NCBI GenBank assembly: GCA_963820375.1
Contig: CAWFZX010000013.1
Span: 124,001 to 188,000, forward strand
Length of the DNA stretch: 64,000 nt
From: AWTP1-13 sp963820375
Lineage (GTDB): Bacteria > Pseudomonadota > Alphaproteobacteria > Rhizobiales > Hyphomicrobiaceae
Direction of reading: 5' to 3'
The position numbers and the translations under genes were made by a program. Shown here piece by piece: positions 46,978-56,409 of this stretch (position 1 is the stretch's first letter; every line of letters begins with the position of its first letter). The notes under the pieces are model-generated. The model ran no database searches. It saw only the letters and a list, made by a program, of their open reading frames with translations, and had not been told where the DNA came from.

Positions 46978-47420
46978 GGTCTCGCCCGCAGCGCCGCGAT
47001 CGTGGTGGCGCAGAAAGCGGCGAACACGACGGCCGCGTTCACGGCGTGAGAGCATTCCCATTGTTGACGCAAGCTGCGCCAGTTGTCCGGTCGGACGGTC
47101 CAATTGGCTGTCGCGCTATTGGCTGGCTGGGTCCAGAGGAAGAAAATGACAAGGTTCGCGGTGATCAGCACGGCAGCAAGAATCGCGAGCCGGCGCGCTG
47201 TCGTGTCATCTCGCGTCGCAGCCGCCAGTGCCAGGTTGGTGAGGAACGCTGCAGGCAAAAAGATCCCGAGCATCCACCAGCCGTTGTAGATCGTCTGCAC
47301 GACGAAGTAGTCGTTCTCCGGCATGGCGATCTTGTTGGGCAGCTCGAAAAGGTGGGCGGCCGGCGCAACCAACGCGAGCCCGGTAAGCACGATCGCTGCA
47401 AACGATATGGCAAGGCGCAT
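46974..47420 (-). CDS. Small membrane protein, DUF1772-like
   Basis: 148 residues with four hydrophobic segments. The pattern ELPNKIAMPENDYFVVQTIYN is similar to DUF1772-type proteins. ATG 47420 is chosen because GAGGTGG precedes it; ATG 47441 is an alternative. It carries a coupled mini-ORF at its 3' end. The role is unknown. Confidence 0.6.
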   Translation of the reverse strand: MRLAISFAAIVLTGLALVAPAAHLFELPNKIAMPENDYFVVQTIYNGWWMLGIFLPAAFLTNLALAAATRDDTTARRLAILAAVLITANLVIFFLWTQPANSATANWTVRPDNWRSLRQQWECSHAVNAAVVFAAFCATTIAALRARP

Positions 47421-47705
47421 GCGCCACCTCTTTGATTGCATCGCCGTCGCAAGATCACCATTGCTTCGGCGCTGGTGGAGGTCTGCTCCGGATTGGCGAT
47501 GCCCACATCTTGGGTCATTGCATCGCCTACATTCCTTTGCTGGTTCGGCTTGGCGATCGAAGAGAGCTGGGGAGTAAGCTTTCTGAAAATTACCGCCTTG
47601 TCGGGCGCAACGCCGTAACACCGATCGGAGTTGCGGGCGCACCCAAGTTTTTCACGGCGATTGGCTTGTCTGGTCCATGCAAAGGCTACGCCGAAGTCCC
47701 TCTCG

Positions 47706-49145
47706 TCAGAAGATCTCGTAGCCGGGTGTAAGCAGGTGATCGGGATCGAATTTTGTCTTTGCCCGCCGCAGTCGCGTCCACTCGGGGCCGAAATGACTTC
47801 GCCAATCCTCTGCCGACATGGTGAAGGCGCTGACCGGGTAGAGCACCCCGCCGGCGGCCCGAATTCGCTCGTAAGCCGCGCGGTTGCCGGCAGTCAGGCG
47901 AATGGCCTCGGTGGCGGCGTTGTCGGTGGCCGGCATGCGCACCAGATTGAAGGCGTAGAGCATCTCTTCGGCGGGCAGCCGCAGCAGCGGACTGGCGATG
48001 GCAGAGCGGCGGAGCGGTGAAAGAAGAACCTGTCCGAACGGGCCGAGGTCGCCTGCCGGCAAGCGGCGGAGTTCGTCGGCGACAAGGTGTTCGACAGCTG
48101 AATCGGCGACGAATGTCGTAAGCCACGGGTGCGGGTTCGACCATTGACCCTTCGATCTGAGCAGACGCTCCAGCGCCGAAAGCCTGTCGAGATAATCTAG
48201 GTAGGTGAGTGTCCTCACTCTTACAGCCGCCTTGTCGACGGCAAGGCCGCCGAGCACGCTGCGATCGTTGGCTGTTGCGTCGCCCGCCGCACCATAAGTT
48301 ACTGCGTCGATCTTGTAACTCCACCCCGCCGGAGACGACACGATCGCGCCTTGCAGGCCTTGGCAGCGATGTCCGGTCGCCAGCAGTCGTTGATCGACCA
48401 GCATGGATTGGAGATCAGAATAAGTGAGTTCGTAGAAGCGCACAGCGTCGGGCGCGGGTATGAGCTTCAGAGTTGCGCGCGTGATGACCCCGGCCTGGCC
48501 AAGGCCTGCACGCATTGCCTCAAAGAGGTCAGTGTGGTTGTCCAACGAGCAGGTGATCTTCTGCCCCGTGCCGGTGATCACGTCCAACTCGAGTACGTTG
48601 TCGCTCTGCACGCCGTTGCGAAAGGTCGTGTCGCCGACCCCACCGACGACCAGCGTGCCTGCAACCGAAAGATCGAGATAGCCCGTCAGAACCGGCGGCG
48701 TCAGCTTACGAGGCAACGTCGCTTCGAGCACCTCTCGCCACGTCGCGCCGGCGCCAACCACAACATGATCATCGGCGATAGCGTGAACCTGTCGCAGTTG
48801 GCGCATGTCGATCACGAGACCGTCGCGTGCCTGGGCGCGGCCGTAGACCGAGTGGCCTTGCCCCCGTGCCGCAACCTTGCGGCCCCGCTCGCCCGCCCAG
48901 CGGATCGCGGTCGCCACATCCCTTTCGGATCCAGGCAACAGCACGCTTTCCGGCCTATTGCGTACGATATGACCGAAATCGTCTGTCGCCGCTGCCCGGC
49001 TGCTTTCGTCGAATTGCAGAGAACCATCGAGTGATGGCAGCGACACTTTCGGGGCCTGCTCGGTTTGTGCTGCGCCGACGCCAGCGCCAGTGACTGCGCT
49101 CGCAGCGGAGATCAAAAGGGCTCGACGATCGATCCTCACCCGCAT
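47706..49145 (-). CDS. FAD-linked oxidoreductase, cytokinin-dehydrogenase-like
   Basis: 479 residues. MRVRIDRRALLISAASAVTG is a Tat-type or Sec-type signal, giving a probable periplasmic enzyme. The PCMH FAD domain has GQGHSVYGRAQ with H98 as the likely covalent flavin attachment site, as in cytokinin dehydrogenase. The C-terminus (FDPDHLLTPGYEIF) also matches that family. Plant-hormone cytokinin, or another N6-substituted purine or amine, may be the substrate. It stands alone. ATG 49145 is used. Confidence 0.82.
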   Translation of the reverse strand: MRVRIDRRALLISAASAVTGAGVGAAQTEQAPKVSLPSLDGSLQFDESSRAAATDDFGHIVRNRPESVLLPGSERDVATAIRWAGERGRKVAARGQGHSVYGRAQARDGLVIDMRQLRQVHAIADDHVVVGAGATWREVLEATLPRKLTPPVLTGYLDLSVAGTLVVGGVGDTTFRNGVQSDNVLELDVITGTGQKITCSLDNHTDLFEAMRAGLGQAGVITRATLKLIPAPDAVRFYELTYSDLQSMLVDQRLLATGHRCQGLQGAIVSSPAGWSYKIDAVTYGAAGDATANDRSVLGGLAVDKAAVRVRTLTYLDYLDRLSALERLLRSKGQWSNPHPWLTTFVADSAVEHLVADELRRLPAGDLGPFGQVLLSPLRRSAIASPLLRLPAEEMLYAFNLVRMPATDNAATEAIRLTAGNRAAYERIRAAGGVLYPVSAFTMSAEDWRSHFGPEWTRLRRAKTKFDPDHLLTPGYEIF

Positions 49146-49523
49146 TGCCCCTGCCCTTGTGCTCGGTTCAACCTTTGCTGCGTCGCTGCATCCTGTCAGC
49201 TTCGCTGCAGAGCAGATAAAAGCCCGATGCATTATCCGAAGAACCAATTCTGGCAATGTTTGCCAGTCCAATTCGGCGCAGGGATTTCAGCGTCGTGGTC
49301 CTTGCCTGAAGCATCGAAATACCGGCGCAGCCGCAATCCTTCCGGGACCCTTTTCACCGGAATTGCCCCGCAGGCGTGGCCGGGCGCTAAGCAGGCGTCC
49401 ACACATGACGCACACAACCCTCGCCACCGCCGGACCGCAGCGATGCGGCAATGTGCCGGCCAGCGCGCGAGCAGCCGTGGGCGTTGCCATCTTGAGGCGC
49501 AGTTGCGGGTGGCGACGACAGCC
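49146..49523. other. Intergenic region with no supported gene
   Basis: About 380 bp between the flavoenzyme start and the end of the TPP enzyme gene. Frames here are remnants of other frames. It should hold the flavoenzyme promoter. Confidence 0.5.
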
Positions 49524-51185
49524 TCAGGCCGGGAAATGTTCGGCGTGCCAATCGGCCTCGAGATCGGGGTTGATCTTGGCATCAATCACAAAGACACCCG
49601 GCGCACCCTCGCCGACCCAGGCGCGCACGGGCTCAAGATCGCTGAGCGTCCTGACGGTTGCCGCTCGGCAGCCATAGCCGCGGGCGATGGCCGCGAAATC
49701 GGTGTCGGGAAACTGGACGATGTCGACGGCGTAGCCGCGGCGACGGTACAGATGCACCTCGGCTGCGTAGGAACGGTCATTGTAAATCAGGATGCACATC
49801 CTCAGTTTGAGGCGCACGGCCGTCTCAAGATCGCTGCTCGACATCAGAAAACCGCCGTCGCCGGCGCCCAGTACGGCAAGCGCGCCCGGATTTGCCAGAC
49901 CCAAGCCGATGGCGGACGCCAGGCCAAGGCCAACCGATTGGAAGGAATGACTGAGGCAGGAGGCACGCGCGCTAGGCACGCGGAGGAAACGCGGGACCCA
50001 ACCACAGAAATGGCCGGAATCGGAAGCAACGACGCGCTGCTTGGGCAGGATATCGTCGAGGGCCTTGCTCAACGTGCGCGGGTCGATGCTCTCTTGGCTC
50101 GAAACGTCCTGGTAAGGGGCGTTGTGGTTGGCCCCCTCGCGCATGCGCTGGCGCGTGACGTCATCACGCCGGCCTGTGCGGACGGAGCCAGGGCGGCGTC
50201 GGAGCTCTGCCAGCAATGCCTCGGCCGTGACGCGAGCGTCGCCGAGCACGGCATGCGTGACCGGCATCTGCCAGGCCAGTCGCGCGGCCTCGATATCGAC
50301 CTGGGCAACGACAGTGCCCGCTGCGATCAGCTTGCCCCGCTTGGTGGTCCACGGCGTGAAGCTGACGCCAAAGCCAAGAATGAGATCGCTTTCAAAGATC
50401 AACGCGTCAGCCGCCGGCGAGCCGAACCCCCCGCTGATGCCGAGACACCAGGGATTATCCGCAAACAGCCCATGGCCGCACACCGAGGTGGCAAGCAGCG
50501 CCCCGCTGTGCTCGGCCAAGGCGGTCAAGGCCGGCTCGGCGCCAGAGACGACCGCTCCCCGACCGGCCAGGATGAGCGGGCGCTGGGCAGCGCCTAGCGC
50601 CGCGACCAAGGCGCCCACCGCTGCCGGGTCCGGGTGCATCGGGCGGGGTGCCGGCGGCAACGTCGGCAGCGCGGCCGCCGCGGACCAGGCTGTGTCCTGC
50701 ACATCGGTCGGCAGGCTCAGCACCACGGTCTGGCGATCGCGCAGCGCGCGCGTGACGGCGCGCAAGGTGTCTTGGCGTGCGGTTGCCGCTGTATGCGTGC
50801 GCTCGGACACGGCACCAACCGAACGGACCATCTCTGCCTGGTCGATGTAGAAGTTGGACGTCACGGCACCGCAGGGCACATCACCGGCCAACACGAGCAA
50901 AGGCGTCCGGCTCTTGGCGGCCTCGCCGATGCCGGTCAGGGCGTTGCTGAGACCGGGCCCGGAATGCACGCTGACCAGGGTCAATTCGCCGGTGGCCTTG
51001 GCGTAGGCATCAGCCATGCTGGCGGCGTTGCCTTCGTGTCGCGCAGAGATCAAGTCCACACCCGCCGCAACCAGCGCGTGCGATATCTTGAAATTGGCCG
51101 TGCCGAGCAGCCCAAAGCAACGGCGTGCCCCGTAGGCTGCCAAATCGGCGGCAAGCACTTCTGCCACAGTCGTCGACGTGCGCAT
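49524..51185 (-). CDS. Thiamine-pyrophosphate enzyme (acetolactate-synthase-like)
   Basis: 553 residues with the three-domain layout of the family: N-terminal PYR domain with catalytic E51 (HEGNAASMADAYAKATGE), central domain, and C-terminal PP domain with GAGDGGFLMSSSDLETAV (GDG to N). It uses TPP to form or cleave carbon-carbon bonds next to a carbonyl. It may be a decarboxylase, lyase or synthase for a 2-oxo acid. It starts 5 bp after dctM, so it is in the TRAP operon. Confidence 0.85.
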   Translation of the reverse strand: MRTSTTVAEVLAADLAAYGARRCFGLLGTANFKISHALVAAGVDLISARHEGNAASMADAYAKATGELTLVSVHSGPGLSNALTGIGEAAKSRTPLLVLAGDVPCGAVTSNFYIDQAEMVRSVGAVSERTHTAATARQDTLRAVTRALRDRQTVVLSLPTDVQDTAWSAAAALPTLPPAPRPMHPDPAAVGALVAALGAAQRPLILAGRGAVVSGAEPALTALAEHSGALLATSVCGHGLFADNPWCLGISGGFGSPAADALIFESDLILGFGVSFTPWTTKRGKLIAAGTVVAQVDIEAARLAWQMPVTHAVLGDARVTAEALLAELRRRPGSVRTGRRDDVTRQRMREGANHNAPYQDVSSQESIDPRTLSKALDDILPKQRVVASDSGHFCGWVPRFLRVPSARASCLSHSFQSVGLGLASAIGLGLANPGALAVLGAGDGGFLMSSSDLETAVRLKLRMCILIYNDRSYAAEVHLYRRRGYAVDIVQFPDTDFAAIARGYGCRAATVRTLSDLEPVRAWVGEGAPGVFVIDAKINPDLEADWHAEHFPA

Positions 51186-51190
51186 GACCT

Positions 51191-52513
51191 CTATCCAATC
51201 AATCGGCCCGGCAGCCAGGTGGCGACCGCCGGCAGCAGCAGCAGCAAGACGAGCAGCAGCAGGCTCATGATCACATACGGCACCACGGCCTGGAAGATGT
51301 GGCCCATGCTCACCTCGGGCGGCGAGACGCCGCGCATGGTCATGAGCAGCAGCCCGTGCGGCGGCAGCAGCAGGCCAAGCTGCATGCAGATCAAAAACAG
51401 CACGCCGAACCAGATCGGATCAATTCCGAGCCTGGCGACGATCGGCATGAACACCGGCAGCGTGATGAGCATCATGCTGACCTGATCGACGAAGATGCCG
51501 AGGAAGATCAGCAACAGCATCATGCCGACAAGGACGGCAAATGCCGATAGTCCCTGCCCTAGAATGGCCGAGACCAATCCGTCCGTGGCACCCGAGAAAC
51601 TCAAGATTTGGGCAAAGGTGGTGGCACCCAGGATGATGAAAAGGATCATGCCGGTGATCGCCACGGTTCCCCGCAGCGCCGCCAGCAAAGCATCGAGGCT
51701 CAGGGCACGATAGGCGAGCGCAAGCAGCAGGGTGGCGAGGGCACCGAGGGCCGCCGATTCCGTCGGCGTCGCCCAGCCGCCCGACATGGCGCCGACGACG
51801 ACCACAAAGATCGATAGCAAGGGCACGACGTAGAGCGCCAACAGCCGCCAACTTTCCGACCGATCCCGGGCCTCAAGCGGCGCCGGCGGCGCCAGGTCCG
51901 GCCGGCGTCGCGCGGTGGCGACGATATAGGCGATGAACGCCAGGCTCAGGAGCAGCCCCGGCACCACGCCGCCGATCAACAGTTTGGAAATGGAAATACC
52001 CGACAAGCTGCCGAGCAGCACCGTCAGCGCCGATGGCGGGATCAGCATGTCGACGGCGCCAATCGCCATGATCGGCCCGGTGGCAAACGCGGGATGGTAT
52101 CCGCGCGCCAGCATCACGGGCAGCATCAGCGAGCCAAGCATGGCCGTCGTGGCGATGGTTGAGCCAGAGATGGCGGAGAAGACCGTACCGGCGGCAACGG
52201 CGATGACGGCGAGCCGGCCCGGCACCTGCCTGATCAGCCGCTCCACGCCTTCGATCACCTTGAGCGCCAGCCCGGTATGGAACAGGAGTTCTCCCATCAA
52301 GATGAACAGCGGGATCGGCGTGAGTGAGAAATTCATCACCGCCACGACGCTGTTGCGCACGACCTGCAGCAGTCCCGGCTCGCCGCCCAGGAACACCATG
52401 GCGCCGAGGATATTGATGGCAACAAACGACAAGGCGACCGGCATGCCAAGAAACAGCAGCACGGTCGAGCCGCCGAGCAGCAGCAGTGCGGCCATCTCCC
52501 ACGCCAAACTCAT
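51191..52513 (-). CDS. dctM: TRAP transporter large permease (DctM)
   Basis: 440 residues with about 12 to 13 hydrophobic segments. The motif-rich ISGSTIATTAMLGSLMLPVML and MAIGAVDMLIPPSALTVLLG regions are typical. It moves the ligand across the inner membrane using the ion gradient. ATG 52513 is used; the longer frame is not family-like. DctQ ends 26 bp upstream. Confidence 0.95.
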   Translation of the reverse strand: MSLAWEMAALLLLGGSTVLLFLGMPVALSFVAINILGAMVFLGGEPGLLQVVRNSVVAVMNFSLTPIPLFILMGELLFHTGLALKVIEGVERLIRQVPGRLAVIAVAAGTVFSAISGSTIATTAMLGSLMLPVMLARGYHPAFATGPIMAIGAVDMLIPPSALTVLLGSLSGISISKLLIGGVVPGLLLSLAFIAYIVATARRRPDLAPPAPLEARDRSESWRLLALYVVPLLSIFVVVVGAMSGGWATPTESAALGALATLLLALAYRALSLDALLAALRGTVAITGMILFIILGATTFAQILSFSGATDGLVSAILGQGLSAFAVLVGMMLLLIFLGIFVDQVSMMLITLPVFMPIVARLGIDPIWFGVLFLICMQLGLLLPPHGLLLMTMRGVSPPEVSMGHIFQAVVPYVIMSLLLLVLLLLLPAVATWLPGRLIG

Positions 52514-52539
52514 TGCCCCCCAATTCTGCCAGGCGCCGG

Positions 52540-53055
52540 CTAGGAAGCCGAAACTGCCTCCGCGCGAGGCCCAATGTCCGAGCTGGCCAGCCGGTGCATG
52601 CGGAACACGAATTCGATGGCGACCAGCAGGAAGGCAAAGGGCAGGCTCGACAACATCCACCACTCGGGCAGCACGAGCGTCTTCAAACTGATCGCACCGG
52701 CGGCATAACTGGCTTCGGCAACGCGCCAGCCATAGGCCACGAAGTACAGCGCACAGGCCAAGCCGCCAACGTCGGCCAGCCATTCCAAGGCATAGGCCAG
52801 GCGCGGCGGCAGCACCCGCAGCAGGATGTCGACACGAATATGCTGTCCCCGGCGCAGCAACCACGGTGCCGACAGCAGCGTCACCAAATAGAGAATGTAT
52901 TCGGAAACCTCGTTGCTCCAGGGCAGGCCACCGACACCGACGTTGCGCAACAGCACGTCGGCGCCGATCATCAAGGCCATGCCCAGCACCAACAGCGCTG
53001 CCAGCAGCATGAGGGCATCGAGAAAGGCCCCGTACCAGCGCGATAGCACCGTCAT
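52540..53055 (-). CDS. dctQ: TRAP transporter small permease (DctQ)
   Basis: 171 residues with four hydrophobic segments; the N-terminal LLAALLVLGMALMIGADVLL and the NVGVGGLPWSNEVSEY loop are family-like. It pairs with the large permease. It lies 28 bp downstream of the binding-protein gene. Confidence 0.92.
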   Translation of the reverse strand: MTVLSRWYGAFLDALMLLAALLVLGMALMIGADVLLRNVGVGGLPWSNEVSEYILYLVTLLSAPWLLRRGQHIRVDILLRVLPPRLAYALEWLADVGGLACALYFVAYGWRVAEASYAAGAISLKTLVLPEWWMLSSLPFAFLLVAIEFVFRMHRLASSDIGPRAEAVSAS

Positions 53056-53083
53056 TGCCGCCCTGCGATTTCGATCACGGCCG

Positions 53084-54037
53084 CTACTGCGCAAACAGGG
53101 CCTTGAGCTTTGGCCCGTGCTCGGGGCTTTGCCTGATCACGCCGGCCCAACCCGCCTCGTAGGCCTTCTTGCGAAATTCCTCGCCCAGGGTGATCACCTG
53201 AATGCCCGCAGCCTTCTGCTTGGCGATGTCGGCTTCGTTTTCCTTGCTGACGTCCTGAGCCTGCGCTTCGATCCAGGCGGCCGCAGCGCCAATGACCTGC
53301 CTTTGCTGCTCGCTCAGTTTGCCCCAAACGGTCTTGTTGACGAGGATGCTCACCTCGGCACTGTAGAAGCCAGGGTCGACCCGGTATTTCGTCTTTTCAT
53401 GCCAACCGAGATCGAAGATGCCGGTAATCGGCCAACCGTAGCCATCCACCACCCCGCGCTCGAGCGCAGTATAGACTTCGCCGGGAGCCGTCTGCACGAC
53501 GGTGGCGCCCAAGGCTTGAAAGAAATCGCGATAGACCGGCGTGATGCGCAGCTTCAACCCGGCGAGGTCGGGGCCTGAGATCGGTTTCGTCAAATACAGA
53601 TGGAATGGGTTGTTGTCGATGTGGCGGGCCAGCAGAATGGCATTCATTTTCTGCTCGTAGAGGCTCGCCATGTAGGCATAGCCACCATCCTTGCGCAGCT
53701 GCGCCATCGGCTTTTCGGTGAGCTTCCAGGCGTCGGCCTCCGGCATCACGTTGGTGTAGAAGGCCCCCGTCACGTTGGCGAGGTCAACCACCCCACCTTT
53801 GAGCGCGTTGCCGACCTCGAACGGCGGCATGGCTTTCGGGCCGCCGATGTAATTGATCTGCACCACACCCTTGCCGTCGGCGTTCACCTTGTCGATGAAG
53901 CGTTCAAAGCCACGCGAATAAAAGGTCTTTTCCGCAAAGGAGGTGATTGCCTTGAGGGTCACCTCTTCGGCGGCCGCAGCCGCCACCGACGTCAGCAGCA
54001 GACTTACCGCCAGCGCCAACCTCAACGGACCATGCAT
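53084..54037 (-). CDS. dctP: TRAP transporter substrate-binding protein (DctP)
   Basis: 317 residues. A signal peptide (LRLALAVSLLLTSVAAAAA) is followed by a DctP fold with FERFIDKVNADGKGVVQINY, GLKLRITPVYRDFFQALGA and the ligand-contact Arg. TRAP binding proteins take organic acids, typically carboxylates. ATG 54037 is chosen for the signal peptide. A Rieske oxygenase gene lies about 170 bp upstream. Confidence 0.93.
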   Translation of the reverse strand: MHGPLRLALAVSLLLTSVAAAAAEEVTLKAITSFAEKTFYSRGFERFIDKVNADGKGVVQINYIGGPKAMPPFEVGNALKGGVVDLANVTGAFYTNVMPEADAWKLTEKPMAQLRKDGGYAYMASLYEQKMNAILLARHIDNNPFHLYLTKPISGPDLAGLKLRITPVYRDFFQALGATVVQTAPGEVYTALERGVVDGYGWPITGIFDLGWHEKTKYRVDPGFYSAEVSILVNKTVWGKLSEQQRQVIGAAAAWIEAQAQDVSKENEADIAKQKAAGIQVITLGEEFRKKAYEAGWAGVIRQSPEHGPKLKALFAQ

Positions 54038-54208
54038 GCCCTGCTCCTGACTTTGTGCTTCGTCTCCACCCGGCGGCAACAAGAGCACACGGCCGCAGGG
54101 GTCCGCAACCTGCCGCCGGCGGTGCCCGGACCGCCCTGCCAAACGCCCGCATGAGATTGCGGCCGACCACCCCAGCACGCCGCAGCGCGCTAGACGCTGC
54201 GGGAGCCT

Positions 54209-55540
54209 CTATTCGGCCGCGCGCAACGGGCCCGGCGGTGGACGCACCGAGGCGGCCAGCGCCCTGGCGTAGACCTCCTGCCAAGGGCTGGCGTCGTCGC
54301 TGATCATGTAGCCGCTGCGGGCGCCGCGATAGACCTGGGGATCCTCAACGCCGGGCGGCGCTTGGCCCTTATCGCGTAAGGCGCGCGCGGCCAGCAACAG
54401 GCGTCGGCGCGTGCGGGTAATCATTTGATCGGAAGGCGCCAAATGCTCGTATTCGTGGGCAACGATGGGGCCCATGCTTTCGGTGATGGCCTGATCTTGC
54501 AGGTGGATACCGTCGATGCCGCTGTAGATGGTGTTGTTCTGCTGGGCGGCGCGATCCAGGCCCCAGTCGTTGCCCGCATTGGCGGCCAGCCGCCAACGGC
54601 CGAGCCAGTCGGTGGTATTGGGCAAGAACTTGCTGCCGCGCCCGGTGCCGCCGATCGGCTTGCCGTCCTTAAAGGCCGGCTGCGGCAGCGACATCGCCGA
54701 CACGGCGCCCTTCCACCATAGGAAGCAGAACATCGTGTGCTCATCATCGAGCGGCACCCAGGCGCGCGCATGCATGTGGCTGCCGAACTCGCCGTTGGGC
54801 GCCTGGGTCCAGAACGGAAACAGAAAATTGCCGAAGCGCCAATAGGTATGACCGGGCTTCGCCTCACGGTAGCCGGCATATTGCGTGCCCCAGGGTGTCT
54901 CGGCCAGGTGATATTCCGGTGCCCGATTGCTGACGGTGTGACGCAGAGGCTCTTCCTCGGCGAGGTCGTCGGCGTCGACGTGGCCGGCGTGCAGGAAACC
55001 GAAATGCGAGGTATCGATCTCGCCCTCGAGCGCCTGCAGATAGTTGCAATCGCGCTGGATGAAGCTGACTTTTATCTCAGCCTCTGGCAGATCGAGGATT
55101 TCGAAGCCGGGCAGCGGTGGCGCCTCGCTGCGTGAGCCCATGTAGACCCACACCACGCCGGCCCGCTCGATGACCTTGTAAGCCTTGGCCTTGACCTTCT
55201 GCATGAAGCCTGGCGGCGGTAGGCTTGGCATCTCGAGGCAATTGCCGGCGACGTCGAATTTCCAGCCGTGATAGATGCAGCGCAGCCCGCCTTGTTCGTT
55301 GCGCCCCAGGAACAGGGAGGCGCAACGGTGCGGGCAGCGATGGTCCATGACGCCCACGCGGCCGGCGCTGTCGCGAAAGGCGATCAGCTTCTCGCCGAGC
55401 AGCATGAGGCGAACCGGCGCGCCGTCGCGGGCAAGTTCCGAGGACAGCGCCGCTGGAATCCAGTAGCAGCGCATCAGCTCTCCCATCATGGTACCCGGGC
55501 CGACGCGTGTGAGTTCCCTTCCTTCGCTCGCCGTCGTCAT
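54209..55540 (-). CDS. Rieske aromatic-ring-hydroxylating oxygenase (phthalate 4,5-dioxygenase-like)
   Basis: 443 residues. The Rieske 2Fe-2S site is C69-P-H71 and C88-IY-H91. The catalytic Fe ligands are in DTSHFGFLHAGH. Such enzymes need a separate reductase, and none is encoded next to it. It would hydroxylate an aromatic or related acid delivered by the TRAP system. A strong GGAGGATCCCC precedes ATG 55540. Substrate is unknown. Confidence 0.9.
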   Translation of the reverse strand: MTTASEGRELTRVGPGTMMGELMRCYWIPAALSSELARDGAPVRLMLLGEKLIAFRDSAGRVGVMDHRCPHRCASLFLGRNEQGGLRCIYHGWKFDVAGNCLEMPSLPPPGFMQKVKAKAYKVIERAGVVWVYMGSRSEAPPLPGFEILDLPEAEIKVSFIQRDCNYLQALEGEIDTSHFGFLHAGHVDADDLAEEEPLRHTVSNRAPEYHLAETPWGTQYAGYREAKPGHTYWRFGNFLFPFWTQAPNGEFGSHMHARAWVPLDDEHTMFCFLWWKGAVSAMSLPQPAFKDGKPIGGTGRGSKFLPNTTDWLGRWRLAANAGNDWGLDRAAQQNNTIYSGIDGIHLQDQAITESMGPIVAHEYEHLAPSDQMITRTRRRLLLAARALRDKGQAPPGVEDPQVYRGARSGYMISDDASPWQEVYARALAASVRPPPGPLRAAE

Positions 55541-55887
55541 GGGGATCCTCCAGCAATGGGCGCGGGATCACTTGGGACCTGGGGGACATGCTAGCACATG
55601 CCCTCACGCTGTGCTGCAGCCGCCAGCGGTCGGTTGCGGCTTCGGCCCGAGGCTGGGTGTCAGTGTGCGCCGACAAGGGTGATCACCGCCGCCCCGTCTG
55701 GGGCCATGGCATTTGCCGGAAAAATACCAGATCGCGCAGGCGGTTGGTTGGCCACCGCATTTGGCGGATAGGGTGCCGGCCCCGATCGTTCTGGAAATGG
55801 TGTCAATGCCCAAAGCACAGGCTGGGCATGCGGCACTCAATGGCGCGCTAAATTAGCTATTTTCAACCTTTCATGCTAAATTAAATA
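55541..55887. other. Intergenic region with AT-rich end before a small gene
   Basis: About 350 bp. The last 50 bases are AT-rich, unlike the rest of the window, and contain two GCTAAATTA motifs. No gene is seen. It likely holds divergent promoters. Confidence 0.55.
55847..55885 (+). promoter_or_regulatory. Paired GCTAAATTA motifs, possible operator
   Basis: GCTAAATTAGC (an inverted repeat around one base, 55847-55857) and GCTAAATTAAA (55875-55885) are direct repeats 28 bp apart. The second ends 2 bp before the ATG and takes the place of a Shine-Dalgarno sequence. They may bind a regulator, or the site may be the -10 region of a leaderless transcript. Confidence 0.4.
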
Positions 55888-56160
55888 ATGCCAAATCAAA
55901 CGGTCTACGTTTTCACCTGCAACAACCGTGAATTCAACGGATTTTCCCTCAAAGAGGATGGGGCCAATCTTCCCATCTTGGCCAGCACTTCGAAATGCAC
56001 TTGGACGTTGGTCAGAGCGATCCCGATGTCCGGGACGGACCTCAAGCCCTTTGCCCGGGACGTGCAGGTCGCCCTCGTGAACCTGCGCACCCGCGGGTAT
56101 CACATCGCGCGCAACACCGCGGTCGTGCTGACCCTGCCGAGGCTCCGGCCGGTCACGTAG
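55888..56160 (+). CDS. Small conserved-type protein A (family shared with the gene at 59111)
   Basis: 90 residues. The N-terminal half reads TVYVFTCNNREFNGFSLKED-GANLP, and a later RGYHIAR. The protein at 59111-59380 shares TVYLF.C, GANIP and NGYYVWR in the same order, so both belong to one small family. There is no signal peptide or membrane segment. No Shine-Dalgarno sequence is visible; the AT-rich leader abuts the ATG. Function unknown. Confidence 0.65.
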   Translation: MPNQTVYVFTCNNREFNGFSLKEDGANLPILASTSKCTWTLVRAIPMSGTDLKPFARDVQVALVNLRTRGYHIARNTAVVLTLPRLRPVT

Positions 56161-56409
56161 GCGGCGCCGTCTCCCCGCTTCTCACCTGTTTTCCTTTTCC
56201 TTCCCCTTCCTCCGCTCTGCCGCGGAGTTCAGCGGTCTTCCGGGCCGTGGCGTTACGATGCGGCAGATCTGTTAACGCGCTCTGAGGAGAACGTGGCAAA
56301 GCCCAACGTCTCTTTGGACGAGCCGCGCACGCCTTGGCATCGTCTGAGAGGTCGGAAGCGTTGCCCGCACGCTCTCCCCCGCCCGCCTCGCACGAGGATT
56401 GCGACCCAA

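Noticed and set aside
46978..47103. Longer form of the 49-residue mini-ORF
   Set aside because: The extension overlaps the membrane protein coding region and is Arg-rich; the coupled ATGA start is the better choice.
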